Source of the DNA: Streptomyces seoulensis
Lineage (GTDB): Bacteria; Actinomycetota; Actinomycetes; Streptomycetales; Streptomycetaceae
Assembly (NCBI RefSeq): GCF_022846655.1
Contig: NZ_AP025667.1
Coordinates: forward strand, 2,021,001 to 2,085,000
DNA length: 64,000 bases
Direction: 5' to 3'
The first letter of the stretch is position 1, and each line of letters begins with the position of its first letter. Made by a program: the position numbers and the translations under genes. Below are positions 41,958 through 50,794 of this stretch, in pieces. The notes under the pieces were generated by a model. That model was not told the DNA's origin and did no database searches. It saw only the letters and a program-made list of their open reading frames with translations.

Positions 41958-44900
41958 ATGGCCTCGTCGCCGACGTCCCCTTCCGCCGACAGCCGGACCC
42001 GTGCGTCCGCGCTCCGTCAGGCACTCGCCACCCGTGTGGTGGTCGCCGACGGAGCCATGGGCACCATGCTCCAGGCCCAGGAACCCACGCTCGACGACTT
42101 CCAGCAGCTCGAGGGCTGCAACGAGATCCTCAACCTCACCCGGCCCGACATCGTGCGCTCCGTGCACGAGGAGTACTTCGCGGTCGGCGTCGACTGCGTC
42201 GAGACCAACACCTTCGGCGCCAACCACTCCGCCCTCGGCGAGTACGACATCCCCGAGCGCGTCCACGAACTCTCCGAGTCCGGCGCCCGCGTCGCCCGCG
42301 AGGTGGCCGACGAGTTCACCGCCCGCGACGGCCGCCCCCGCTGGGTGCTGGGCTCCATGGGCCCGGGCACCAAGCTGCCCACCCTCGGCCACGCCCCCTA
42401 CACCACCCTGCGCGACGCGTATCAGCGCAACGCCGAGGGTCTGGTCACCGGCGGCGCCGACGCCCTGCTGATCGAGACCACCCAGGACCTCCTCCAGACC
42501 AAGGCCGCCGTCCTCGGCGCCCGGCGCGGCCTGGACGCCCTCGGCATCGACCTGCCCGTCATCGTCTCCGTGACCGTCGAGACCACCGGCACCATGCTGC
42601 TCGGCTCCGAGATCGGCGCCGCGCTCACCGCGCTGGAACCCCTCGGCATCGACATGATCGGCCTGAACTGCGCCACCGGCCCCGCCGAGATGAGCGAGCA
42701 CCTGCGCCACCTCGCCCGCAACGCCCGCATCCCGCTGGCCTGCATGCCCAACGCCGGCCTGCCCGTCCTCGGCAAGAACGGCGCGCACTACCCGCTGACC
42801 GCCCCCGAGCTGGCCGACGCCCAGCAGACCTTCGTCCACGAGTACGGCCTCTCCCTGGTCGGCGGCTGCTGCGGCACCACCCCCGAGCATCTGCGCCAGG
42901 TCGTCGAGCGCGTCCGGGACCTCACCCCGACCGAGCGTGAGCCGCGCCCCGAGGCGGGCGCCGCCTCCCTCTACCAGTCCGTCCCGTTCCGCCAGGACAC
43001 CTCCTACCTCGCCATCGGCGAGCGCACCAACGCCAACGGATCGAAGAAGTTCCGCGAGGCCATGCTGGAGGCCCGCTGGGACGACTGCGTGGAGCTGGCC
43101 CGCGAGCAGATCCGCGAGGGCGCGCACATGCTCGACCTCTGCGTGGACTACGTCGGCCGCGACGGCGTCGCCGACATGGCCGAACTCGCCGGCCGCCTCG
43201 CCACCGCCTCCACCCTGCCGATCGTGCTCGACTCCACCGAGGTCGACGTCATCCAGGCCGGCCTGGAGAAGCTCGGCGGCCGCGCCGTGATCAACTCGGT
43301 GAACTACGAGGACGGCGACGGCCCCGACTCCCGCTTCGCCAAGGTCACCCGGCTCGCCCGCGAGCACGGCGCCGCCCTGATCGCGCTCACCATCGACGAG
43401 GAGGGCCAGGCCCGCACCCCCGAGAAGAAGGTCGAGATCGCCGAACGGCTGATCGACGACCTCACCGGGAACTGGGGCATCCGCGAGGAGGACATCCTCA
43501 TCGACACCCTGACCTTCACCATCTGCACCGGTCAGGAGGAGTCCCGCAAGGACGGCATCGCCACCATCGACGCCATCCGCGAACTCAAGCGCCGCCACCC
43601 GGACGTCCAGACCACCCTCGGCCTGTCCAACATCTCCTTCGGCCTCAACCCGGCCGCCCGCATCCTGCTGAACTCCGTCTTCCTCGACGAATGTGTCAAG
43701 GCGGGCCTGGACTCGGCCATCGTGCACGCCTCCAAGATCCTGCCCATCGCCCGCTTCAGCGAGGAGGAGGTGCAGACCGCCCTCGACCTCATCCACGACC
43801 GCCGCGCCGAGGGCTACGACCCGCTCCAGAAGCTGATGGCACTCTTCGAGGGCGCCACCGCCAAGTCCCTGCGCGCCGGCAAGGCCGAGGAACTGGCCGC
43901 GCTGCCCCTGGACGAACGCCTCAAGCGGCGCATCATCGACGGCGAGCGCAACGGCCTGGAGGCCGACCTGGACGAGGCGCTCCAGGACCGCCCCGCCCTC
44001 GACATCGTCAACGACACCCTGCTGGACGGCATGAAGACCGTCGGCGAGCTCTTCGGCTCCGGCCAGATGCAGTTGCCGTTCGTCCTCCAGTCCGCCGAGG
44101 TCATGAAGACGGCCGTCGCCCACCTCGAACCGCACATGGAGAAGTCCGACGCCGAGGGCAAGGGCACCATCGTGCTGGCCACCGTGCGCGGCGACGTCCA
44201 CGACATCGGCAAGAACCTCGTCGACATCATCCTGTCCAACAACGGCTACAACGTCGTCAACATCGGCATCAAGCAGCCCGTCTCCGCGATCCTGGACGCC
44301 GCCGCGGAACACCGCGCCGACGTCATCGGCATGTCCGGTCTCCTGGTCAAGTCCACCGTGATCATGAAGGAGAACCTGGAGGAGCTGAACCAGCGCGGTC
44401 TCGCGGCCGACTACCCGGTCATCCTCGGCGGCGCCGCCCTCACCCGCGCCTACGTCGAACAGGACCTCCACGAGATCTACGAGGGCGAGGTCCGCTACGC
44501 CCGCGACGCCTTCGAGGGCCTGCGCCTGATGGACGCCCTCATCGGCGTCAAGCGCGGCGTGCCCGGCGCCCAGCTCCCCGAGCTCAAGCAGCGCCGGGTC
44601 CGCGCCACCCCCGCCGTGGACCTCCCCGAGGAGACCCCGCAGGAGGGCAACGTCCGCTCCGACGTGCGCACCGACAACCCGGTGCCCGCCCCGCCGTTCT
44701 GGGGCACCCGCGTCGTCAAGGGCATCCAGCTCAAGGAGTACGCCTCCTGGCTGGACGAGGGCGCCCTCTTCAAGGGCCAGTGGGGCCTGAAGCAGGCCCG
44801 CGCCGGCGACGGCCCCACCTACGAGGAACTCGCCGAGACCGAGGGCCGCCCCCGCCTGCGCGGCCTCCTCGACCGCCTCCAGACGGAGAACCTGCTGGAA

Positions 44901-45476
44901 GCCGCCGTCGTCCACGGCTACTTCCCCTGCGTCTCCAAGGACGACGACCTGATCATCCTGGACGAGGACGGCAACGAGCGCACCCGCTTCACCTTCCCCC
45001 GCCAGCGCCGGGGCCGCAGGCTCTGCCTCGCCGACTACTTCCGCCCGGAGGAGTCCGGCGAGCGGGACGTGGTCGGCCTCCAGGTCGTCACCGTCGGCTC
45101 ACGCATCGGCGAGGAGACCGCCAAGCTCTTCGAGGCCAACGCCTACCGCGACTACCTCGAACTGCACGGCCTCTCCGTCCAGTTGGCCGAAGCGCTCGCC
45201 GAGTACTGGCACGCCCGCGTCCGCTCCGAACTCGGCTTCGCCGGTGAGGACCCCGCCGACATCGAGGACATGTTCGCCCTGAAGTACCGGGGCGCCCGCT
45301 TCTCCCTCGGCTACGGCGCCTGCCCCAACTTGGAGGACCGCGCCAAGATCGCCGACCTGCTCCAGCCCGAGCGGATCGGCGTCCACCTCTCCGAGGAGTT
45401 CCAGCTCCACCCCGAGCAGTCCACCGACGCCATCGTCATCCACCACCCCGAGGCGAAGTACTTCAACGCCCGCTGA
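41958..45476 (+). CDS. metH: Cobalamin-dependent methionine synthase
   Basis: 1172 residues from ATG 41958 with AAGGGAG upstream; the longer open frame overlaps gylR antisense and is not coding. Domains in order: homocysteine-binding barrel with zinc ligands Cys238 (GLNCATGP) and Cys304-Cys305 (GGCCGTT); methyltetrahydrofolate (pterin) barrel beginning near IGERTNANGSKKF; cobalamin cap and Rossmann domains with the base-off motif DVHDIGKN (His748); and the C-terminal AdoMet activation domain (about 910-1172, ending VIHHPEAKYFNAR). It transfers methyl from methyl-THF to homocysteine through methylcobalamin. No cobalamin riboswitch is visible upstream, and the leader is short. Complete and typical. 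Confidence 0.97.
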   Translation: MASSPTSPSADSRTRASALRQALATRVVVADGAMGTMLQAQEPTLDDFQQLEGCNEILNLTRPDIVRSVHEEYFAVGVDCVETNTFGANHSALGEYDIPERVHELSESGARVAREVADEFTARDGRPRWVLGSMGPGTKLPTLGHAPYTTLRDAYQRNAEGLVTGGADALLIETTQDLLQTKAAVLGARRGLDALGIDLPVIVSVTVETTGTMLLGSEIGAALTALEPLGIDMIGLNCATGPAEMSEHLRHLARNARIPLACMPNAGLPVLGKNGAHYPLTAPELADAQQTFVHEYGLSLVGGCCGTTPEHLRQVVERVRDLTPTEREPRPEAGAASLYQSVPFRQDTSYLAIGERTNANGSKKFREAMLEARWDDCVELAREQIREGAHMLDLCVDYVGRDGVADMAELAGRLATASTLPIVLDSTEVDVIQAGLEKLGGRAVINSVNYEDGDGPDSRFAKVTRLAREHGAALIALTIDEEGQARTPEKKVEIAERLIDDLTGNWGIREEDILIDTLTFTICTGQEESRKDGIATIDAIRELKRRHPDVQTTLGLSNISFGLNPAARILLNSVFLDECVKAGLDSAIVHASKILPIARFSEEEVQTALDLIHDRRAEGYDPLQKLMALFEGATAKSLRAGKAEELAALPLDERLKRRIIDGERNGLEADLDEALQDRPALDIVNDTLLDGMKTVGELFGSGQMQLPFVLQSAEVMKTAVAHLEPHMEKSDAEGKGTIVLATVRGDVHDIGKNLVDIILSNNGYNVVNIGIKQPVSAILDAAAEHRADVIGMSGLLVKSTVIMKENLEELNQRGLAADYPVILGGAALTRAYVEQDLHEIYEGEVRYARDAFEGLRLMDALIGVKRGVPGAQLPELKQRRVRATPAVDLPEETPQEGNVRSDVRTDNPVPAPPFWGTRVVKGIQLKEYASWLDEGALFKGQWGLKQARAGDGPTYEELAETEGRPRLRGLLDRLQTENLLEAAVVHGYFPCVSKDDDLIILDEDGNERTRFTFPRQRRGRRLCLADYFRPEESGERDVVGLQVVTVGSRIGEETAKLFEANAYRDYLELHGLSVQLAEALAEYWHARVRSELGFAGEDPADIEDMFALKYRGARFSLGYGACPNLEDRAKIADLLQPERIGVHLSEEFQLHPEQSTDAIVIHHPEAKYFNAR

Positions 45477-45494
45477 CCAGGCGAGACGGGCACA

Positions 45495-45534
45495 CGGGCC
45501 CCCGTCCGGCGTCCCACGCCGGGGGACAGGCCCG
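45495..45534 (+). terminator. Probable metH terminator
   Basis: Outer arms CGGGCC/GGCCCG and inner arms CCGGCG/CGCCGG form an imperfect two-part hairpin about 20 bp after the metH stop. Confidence 0.6.
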
Positions 45535-45584
45535 CGTACCCCGCCACGCCGGGCGTAAACGAGGCGCTTCGCGCGAAGGCGACG

Positions 45585-45634
45585 TATGCTGGTCGGTCCA
45601 CCGCAGGCCGGTTCCCTTTCCGGGGACCGGCCTG
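45585..45634 (+). promoter_or_regulatory. Promoter -10 and structured leader of the HAD gene
   Basis: A TATGCT -10 (45585-45590) would start transcription near 45597. The leader then forms a 13-bp hairpin (arms 45604-45616 and 45622-45634, one G-T pair, loop TTTCC) 11 bp before AAGGAGG. It has no U-tract, so mRNA stabilisation or regulation is likelier than termination. Confidence 0.45.
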
Positions 45635-45660
45635 ATCGTCCCTCAAGGAGGTGTGCCCGG

Positions 45661-46362
45661 ATGACCAGCACGGTCCCCGCGCTCGGAACCCGTACGGCCG
45701 AAGGCTCCGCCCTTCAAGCGGTCCTCCTCGACATGGACGGCACCCTGGTGGACACCGAGGGCTTCTGGTGGGACGTCGAGGTCGAGGTCTTCGCCGCCCT
45801 CGGTCACACCCTCGACGAGTCCTGGCGGCACGTCGTCGTCGGCGGCCCCATGACCCGCAGCGCCGGCTTCCTCATCGAGGCCACCGGCGCCGCCATCACC
45901 CTCGCCGAACTCTCCGTCCTCCTCAACGACGGCTTCGAGGCCCGGATCGGCAGCCATCTCCCGCTGATGCCCGGCGCCGCCCGGCTGCTCGCCGAACTCC
46001 ACGAGCACGACATCCCCACCGCCCTGGTCTCCGCCTCCCACCGGCGCATCATCGACCGCGTGCTGACCACGCTCGGCCCGCACCACTTCACCCTCTCCAT
46101 CGGCGGCGACGAGGTCTCCCGCACCAAGCCGCACCCCGACCCCTACCTCCTCGCCGCGGCCGGACTCGGCGCCGACCCGGCCCGGTGCGCCGTCATCGAG
46201 GACACCGCCACCGGAGTCGCCGCCGCCGAGGCCGCCGGCTGCCACGTGGTCGCCGTCCCCTCCATCGCCCCCATCGTCCCGGCCGAACGGCGCACCGTCG
46301 TACCCTCGCTGGAACAGGTCGACCTGTCTTTTCTGCGCGGGCTGATGACGCTCACGCACTAG
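45661..46362 (+). CDS. HAD family hydrolase (phosphatase/phosphoglucomutase-like)
   Basis: 233 residues from ATG 45661, AAGGAGG ten bases upstream. HAD motifs are complete: motif I LLDMDGTLVDTE (catalytic Asp pair), motif II LVSASH (Ser), Lys in TKPHPDPYLLAA, and motif IV VIEDTATGVAAAEAAGC. The helical cap lies after motif I (subclass IA), suggesting a small-molecule phosphatase. It follows metH at 184 bp with its own promoter and a hairpin leader, so it is probably a separate unit. Substrate unknown. Confidence 0.9.
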   Translation: MTSTVPALGTRTAEGSALQAVLLDMDGTLVDTEGFWWDVEVEVFAALGHTLDESWRHVVVGGPMTRSAGFLIEATGAAITLAELSVLLNDGFEARIGSHLPLMPGAARLLAELHEHDIPTALVSASHRRIIDRVLTTLGPHHFTLSIGGDEVSRTKPHPDPYLLAAAGLGADPARCAVIEDTATGVAAAEAAGCHVVAVPSIAPIVPAERRTVVPSLEQVDLSFLRGLMTLTH

Positions 46363-46792
46363 GCGTTCACCCAGCGTGCGAAAACAATGCCGACCAGGGC
46401 GCAATTCCGTGAAAACCGCGCCCAGGAGCTAATTCCCCGGCCGTCCGGGTGACCGAATTCCGGTATTCCGGACCGCAGTTGACACTGTGACGTTCGCCAC
46501 TCCGGGCGGCCTCGACAAGGCTGCCCGCGTGTGCAGAAAACCGCTCCGCACGCACCGTCAGCGGGCCCTTGTGTCCTGATTGATGGACCGTTGTACGAAT
46601 CCTGCCGCTGTCGGTTTTTCGGTGCGTCCACACCCGGTTTCACTGCGTGATGAGCCCTCAACTCGGGCGGCCGCGAACCGCGCTGCGACCGCGGACTAAT
46701 GTCGACGCGACAACATCGCAGCAACCCCCGTGATCCGCCGCGCCATCCCGCTTGCCGGGTTCACGGAATCGAAGCTCTGGAGAAAGTCCCGC
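46363..46792. other. 430-bp intergenic region upstream of the tandem lipoprotein genes
   Basis: No credible gene. Its A/T content is visibly higher than in the flanks (46380-46620). It holds TTGACA at 46479-46484 without a clear -10, two direct TTCCGG repeats near 46457, and a -10-like TAATGT (46697-46702) that could drive the first binding-protein gene. The open frames here lack ribosome sites and codon bias. Confidence 0.6.
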
Positions 46793-48397
46793 ATGAACCG
46801 CAAGACTCTGGTGCTGCCGGCAGTGGCCGGCCTGCTCACGCCGGTTCTCGCCGCGTGCGGCGGAACCGACAGTGGGGCCAAGAACGGCGACCCCATCGTC
46901 GTCGGCACCACGGACCGGTTCACGGCCACGAGCGACGCCCCCGCGCCCCTCGACCCCGCCTACGCCTACGACGTCGGCACCTGGAACATCCTGCGCCAGA
47001 CCGTGCAGACCCTGATGACCCAGCCCAAGGGCGAGGGCAGCCCCGTCCCGGAGGCCGCCGAGAGCTGCAGCTTCACCGACACCGGCAACGAGCGCTACGC
47101 CTGCAAGCTGCGCAGCGGACTGAAGTTCGCCTCCGGCGAGCCCGTCACCGCCGCGGACGTGAAGTACTCCATCGACCGCGCGATGAAGCTCCAGGCCGAC
47201 AGTGGTGTCGCCGCCCTGCTGAACACCGTCGACACCGTCGAGACGCAGGGCGACCGCGAGGTCATCTTCCACCTGAAGACCGCCGACGCGACCTTCCCGT
47301 TCAAGCTGTCCACCCCGGTCGCGGGCATCGTCAACCCCAAGGTCTACGCCAAGGGCAAGCTGCGCGACGGCTTCGAGGTCGACGGCTCCGGCCCGTACAC
47401 CTTCAAGGCCCAGGTCAAGGGCGACGCCATGGTCAGTGGCGTGTTCACCAAGAACCCCTCGTACAAGGGGAGTTCCGAGGTGAACAACGACAAGGTGGAG
47501 ATCCGCTCCTTCGACGACGCCGACGCCATGGGCGCCGCCATCGACCGCGGTGACATCGACGTCATGAGCCGCACCATGTCGCCGGGCCAGATCCAGAAGC
47601 TCGACGGCGGTTCGGACGCCAACGCCGAGCTGGTCGACATGCCGGGTCTGGAGATCCGCTACCTCGCCTTCAACACCGCCGCGCCGACCGTGAAGGACAA
47701 GGCCGTCCGCCAGGCCATGGCCCAGGTCATCAACCGCGGCGAACTGGTCTCCAAGGTCTACGGCACCCAGGCCGAGCCGCTGTACTCCCTGGTGCCCGCC
47801 ACCCTGGCCGGCCACTCCAACTCGTTCTTCAACAAGTACGGCGACCCCAGCCCCGCAAAGGCCAAGACCCTGCTCGCCAAGGCCGGCGTCACCGCCCCGG
47901 TCAAGCTGACCCTGCACTACACCACCGACCACTACGGCTCCGCCACCAAGCAGGAGTTCGAGGTCCTGCAGAAGCAGCTCAACGACAGCGGAGTCTTCGA
48001 CGTCACCATCCAGGGCCACCCCTGGGCCACCTTCCGCCCCGCGGAGCAGAAGGGCCGGTACGACGTCTACGGCATGGGCTGGTTCCCCGACTTCCCGGAC
48101 GCCGACAACTTCCTGGCGCCGTTCCTCGACAAGGACAACTTCCTCGGCTCGCCGTACTCCAACAGCGAGATCGAGCGGACGCTGATCCCCGAGTCGCGCC
48201 GTGACGCCGACCGCCTCGACGCCGGCAACAGCCTGACCGAGATCCAGGACACCGTCGCCGAGGACGTCCCCGTGCTGCCGCTGTGGCAGGGCAAGCAGTA
48301 CGTCGCCGCGCGGGACGACATCACGGGCACCTCCTACGCCCTGAACTCCTCCTCGACGCTTCAGCTGTGGGAGCTCGGCCGTGGTGTGAGCGGCTGA
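46793..48397 (+). CDS. ABC transporter substrate-binding lipoprotein (family 5, peptide/solute)
   Basis: 534 residues from ATG 46793 with GGAGAAAG upstream. Lipobox LAACGG near residue 20 gives a membrane-anchored lipoprotein. Family 5 solute-binding features: GLKFASGEPVTAADVKYSID, AVRQAMAQVINRGELVSKVY, and the C-terminal DFPDADNFLAPFLD and VLPLWQGKQYVAARDD. These proteins capture oligopeptides, nickel or sugars for an ABC importer. No permease or ATPase genes are nearby, so it is an orphan receptor. A paralogue follows 63 bp downstream and shares the same layout. Confidence 0.88.
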   Translation: MNRKTLVLPAVAGLLTPVLAACGGTDSGAKNGDPIVVGTTDRFTATSDAPAPLDPAYAYDVGTWNILRQTVQTLMTQPKGEGSPVPEAAESCSFTDTGNERYACKLRSGLKFASGEPVTAADVKYSIDRAMKLQADSGVAALLNTVDTVETQGDREVIFHLKTADATFPFKLSTPVAGIVNPKVYAKGKLRDGFEVDGSGPYTFKAQVKGDAMVSGVFTKNPSYKGSSEVNNDKVEIRSFDDADAMGAAIDRGDIDVMSRTMSPGQIQKLDGGSDANAELVDMPGLEIRYLAFNTAAPTVKDKAVRQAMAQVINRGELVSKVYGTQAEPLYSLVPATLAGHSNSFFNKYGDPSPAKAKTLLAKAGVTAPVKLTLHYTTDHYGSATKQEFEVLQKQLNDSGVFDVTIQGHPWATFRPAEQKGRYDVYGMGWFPDFPDADNFLAPFLDKDNFLGSPYSNSEIERTLIPESRRDADRLDAGNSLTEIQDTVAEDVPVLPLWQGKQYVAARDDITGTSYALNSSSTLQLWELGRGVSG

Positions 48398-48460
48398 CGT
48401 CTCCCGTACCCGGAGCCGCGACGGCGGCTCCGGGCCACGAACCGACGACAAGGCACTGCT

Positions 48461-50041
48461 GTGAACATGCGCACCCAGTGGCCGGTCCTGCCCGTGGTGG
48501 CGGGGCTGGCCTGCGGCCTGTTGACCGGCTGCGGCTCCGGTACCGACGACGCCAAGGGCACCGGCCAGGCGATGGTGATGGGGATGTCCGACGACGTCCT
48601 GGCCACCGACCCGGCATCCGGCTACGACCCAGGCTCCTGGCTGCTGTTCAACAACGTCTTCCAGTCACTCCTCAGCTTCCCCAACGGCGGCACCCAGCCC
48701 GAGCCCGAGCTGGCCAAGTCCTGCTCCTTCGGTGACACGCGCGCCACCGTCTTCAGATGCGAGCTGAAGCCCGGTCTGAAGTTCAGCAACGGCGACTCGC
48801 TGACCTCCGAGGACGTCAAGTTCTCCTTCGACCGCCTGCTGAAGATCAACGACCCCGCCGGTCCGGCTGTCATGTTCCCGACGCTGGAGGAGGTCGAGAC
48901 GCCGGACGCCAAGACCGTCGTCTTCCACCTCAACGCCCCCGACGCGACCTTCCCCAGCAAGATCGCCTCCGGCGCCGGCTCCATCGTCGACCACCGCCAG
49001 TACGACCCCGGCCGGCTGCGCACCGACCGCAAGGCCATCGGCTCCGGCCCCTACGAGCTCGACTCCTTCGACAAGGGCCAGGCCGTCTTCTCGGTCAACC
49101 CGCACTACAAGGGCACCGCCGACATCAAGAACTCCGGCGTCACCCTCAAGTTCTTCCACGGCGACCAGAAGAAGCTGAAGAAGGCCCTCGTCGGCGGCGA
49201 CATCGACATCGCCTACCGCGGCCTGAGCGCCACCGACATCACCGGCATCGACGCCCAGGAAGGCACCAAGGGCATCGACGTCATCGAGGGCAGCAGCGCC
49301 GAGGTCCAGCACCTCGTCTTCAACATGAAGGACCCCGTCGCCGGAAAGCTCGGCGTACGCAAGGCCATCGCCCACCTGCTGGACCGCGACGCCCTCATCC
49401 ACAACGTCTACCAGGGCACCGCCACCCCGCTGTACTCGATCATCCCGGCGGGCATCATCGGCCACAACACCGCCTTCTTCGACACCTACGGCGCCCGCCC
49501 CTCCAAGGCCAAGGCCGCCCAGGCCCTGCGCGCCGACGGCATCACCGGCAAGGTCGAGCTGACCCTGTGGTCCACCCCCGCCCGCTACGGCCCCGCCACC
49601 GACGCCGAACTGCGCGCCGTCGCCGCCCAGCTCAACGCCAGCGGCCTCTTCGACGCCAACGTCAAGTCCGTCGACTTCGGCCAGTACGAGAAGGACATCG
49701 CCGCCGGCAAGTACGGCGTCTACGTCAAGGGCTGGGTGCCCGACTACCCGGACGCCGACAACTTCACCGCCCCCTTCTTCGGCAAGGACAACGTCCTCGC
49801 CAACCACTACGACAACACCCGCCTCACCGGCACCCTGCTCCCGGCCACCGCCGCCCAGAGCGACCGCGCCGCCACCGACAAGGACTTCGCGCAGGTCCAG
49901 GACATCGTCGCCGACGAACTGCCCGTCCTGCCCGTCTGGCAGGCCAAGCAGTACGCCGTCGTCCGCGACGGCGTCTACGGCCTCGAATACTGCCTCGACG
50001 CCTCCACCGTGTTCCGCTTCTGGGAACTCAGCAAGAGCTGA
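48461..50041 (+). CDS. ABC transporter substrate-binding lipoprotein, paralogue of the preceding gene
   Basis: 526 residues from GTG 48461; ATG 48467 is possible. Lipobox LLTGCGSG near residue 23. Blocks align one for one with the preceding protein: GLKFSNGDSLTSEDVKFSFD, GVRKAIAHLLDRDALIHNVY, DYPDADNFTAPFFG and VLPVWQAKQYAVVRDG. The pair arose by tandem duplication and diverged; internal lengths differ slightly. No permease lies near, so it either serves a distant transporter or signals by binding. The two are likely co-transcribed, and the terminator after this gene closes the unit. Confidence 0.87.
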   Translation: MNMRTQWPVLPVVAGLACGLLTGCGSGTDDAKGTGQAMVMGMSDDVLATDPASGYDPGSWLLFNNVFQSLLSFPNGGTQPEPELAKSCSFGDTRATVFRCELKPGLKFSNGDSLTSEDVKFSFDRLLKINDPAGPAVMFPTLEEVETPDAKTVVFHLNAPDATFPSKIASGAGSIVDHRQYDPGRLRTDRKAIGSGPYELDSFDKGQAVFSVNPHYKGTADIKNSGVTLKFFHGDQKKLKKALVGGDIDIAYRGLSATDITGIDAQEGTKGIDVIEGSSAEVQHLVFNMKDPVAGKLGVRKAIAHLLDRDALIHNVYQGTATPLYSIIPAGIIGHNTAFFDTYGARPSKAKAAQALRADGITGKVELTLWSTPARYGPATDAELRAVAAQLNASGLFDANVKSVDFGQYEKDIAAGKYGVYVKGWVPDYPDADNFTAPFFGKDNVLANHYDNTRLTGTLLPATAAQSDRAATDKDFAQVQDIVADELPVLPVWQAKQYAVVRDGVYGLEYCLDASTVFRFWELSKS

Positions 50042-50058
50042 CCCCGCCCGGACACACC

Positions 50059-50092
50059 GAGGGCGCCCCTCCCACCAGGAAGGGGCGCCCTC
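50059..50092. terminator. Bidirectional terminator
   Basis: 12-bp arms GAGGGCGCCCCT and AGGGGCGCCCTC around a 10-nt loop, between the convergent binding-protein and response-regulator genes. Confidence 0.82.
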
Positions 50093-50107
50093 TGCCCGTA
50101 CCAGGAC

Positions 50108-50779
50108 CTACTGCGCGCCCGGCCGCACCAGACCGCTCTCGTACGCGTACACCGCAGCCTGCACCCGGTCCCTGAGGCCCAGCTTCGTCAGCACATGCCC
50201 CACATGCGTCTTCACCGTCGTCTCCGACACGAACAGATCCGCCGCGATCTCCGCGTTCGACAACCCGCGCGCCACCAGCTTCAGCACCTCCACCTCACGG
50301 TCCGTCAGCGTGTGCAGCGTGCTCGGCGCCGGCTCCTCACCCGACGGCAGATGCGTCGCGTACTTGTCCAGCAGCCGCCGCGTGATGCTCGGCGCCAGCA
50401 TCGCCTCACCCGCCGCCACCACCCGGATCGCCTGCACCAACTCGTCCGCGGGCGCGTCCTTCAGCAGGAAACCGCTCGCCCCCGCCCTGAGCGCCTCCAC
50501 CACGTACTCGTCCAGATCGAACGTCGTCAGCACCAGCACCTTCGCCGGACCGTCCCGCTCCGGACCCGTGATCTGCCGGGTCGCCTCCACCCCGTCCATC
50601 CGGGGCATCCGGATGTCCATCAGCACGACATCCGGCTGCAGCGCACGCACCTGATCGAGCGCCTGCAGACCGTCACCGGCCTCACCGACGACCGCGATCT
50701 CCTGCTCCGCCTCCAGAATCATCCGGAACCCGGTACGCAACAGCGGCTGGTCATCGACCAAAAGAACGCGGATGGCCAC
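50108..50779 (-). CDS. NarL/LuxR family response regulator, orphan
   Basis: 223 residues, GTG start with AAGGAG. Receiver domain with acidic pocket Asp9-Asp10, phosphoacceptor Asp55 (VVLMDIRMPRMDG) and Lys in GFLLKDAPADE. The C-terminal LuxR-type HTH (LTDREVEVLKLVARGLSNAE, then IAADLFVSETTVKTHVGHVL) ends with VQAAVYAYESGLVRPG. It belongs to the large Streptomyces class normally paired with a histidine kinase, but none is adjacent. It is convergent with the binding-protein pair and upstream of the RecB-like gene on the same strand orientation side. Targets unknown. Confidence 0.93.
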   Translation of the reverse strand: MAIRVLLVDDQPLLRTGFRMILEAEQEIAVVGEAGDGLQALDQVRALQPDVVLMDIRMPRMDGVEATRQITGPERDGPAKVLVLTTFDLDEYVVEALRAGASGFLLKDAPADELVQAIRVVAAGEAMLAPSITRRLLDKYATHLPSGEEPAPSTLHTLTDREVEVLKLVARGLSNAEIAADLFVSETTVKTHVGHVLTKLGLRDRVQAAVYAYESGLVRPGAQ

Positions 50780-50794
50780 GAGAGAACTCCTTCA

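Noticed and set aside
41736..44915. A 1059-residue minus-strand open frame opposite metH
   Set aside because: It mirrors metH codon structure, is Gly/Val/Leu-rich and has no recognisable domain; metH is certain.
46359..46724. Minus-strand open frames of 121 and 88 residues in the region before the binding-protein genes
   Set aside because: No ribosome site, codon bias unlike neighbours, no recognisable protein, and the region is A/T-richer as expected for noncoding DNA.
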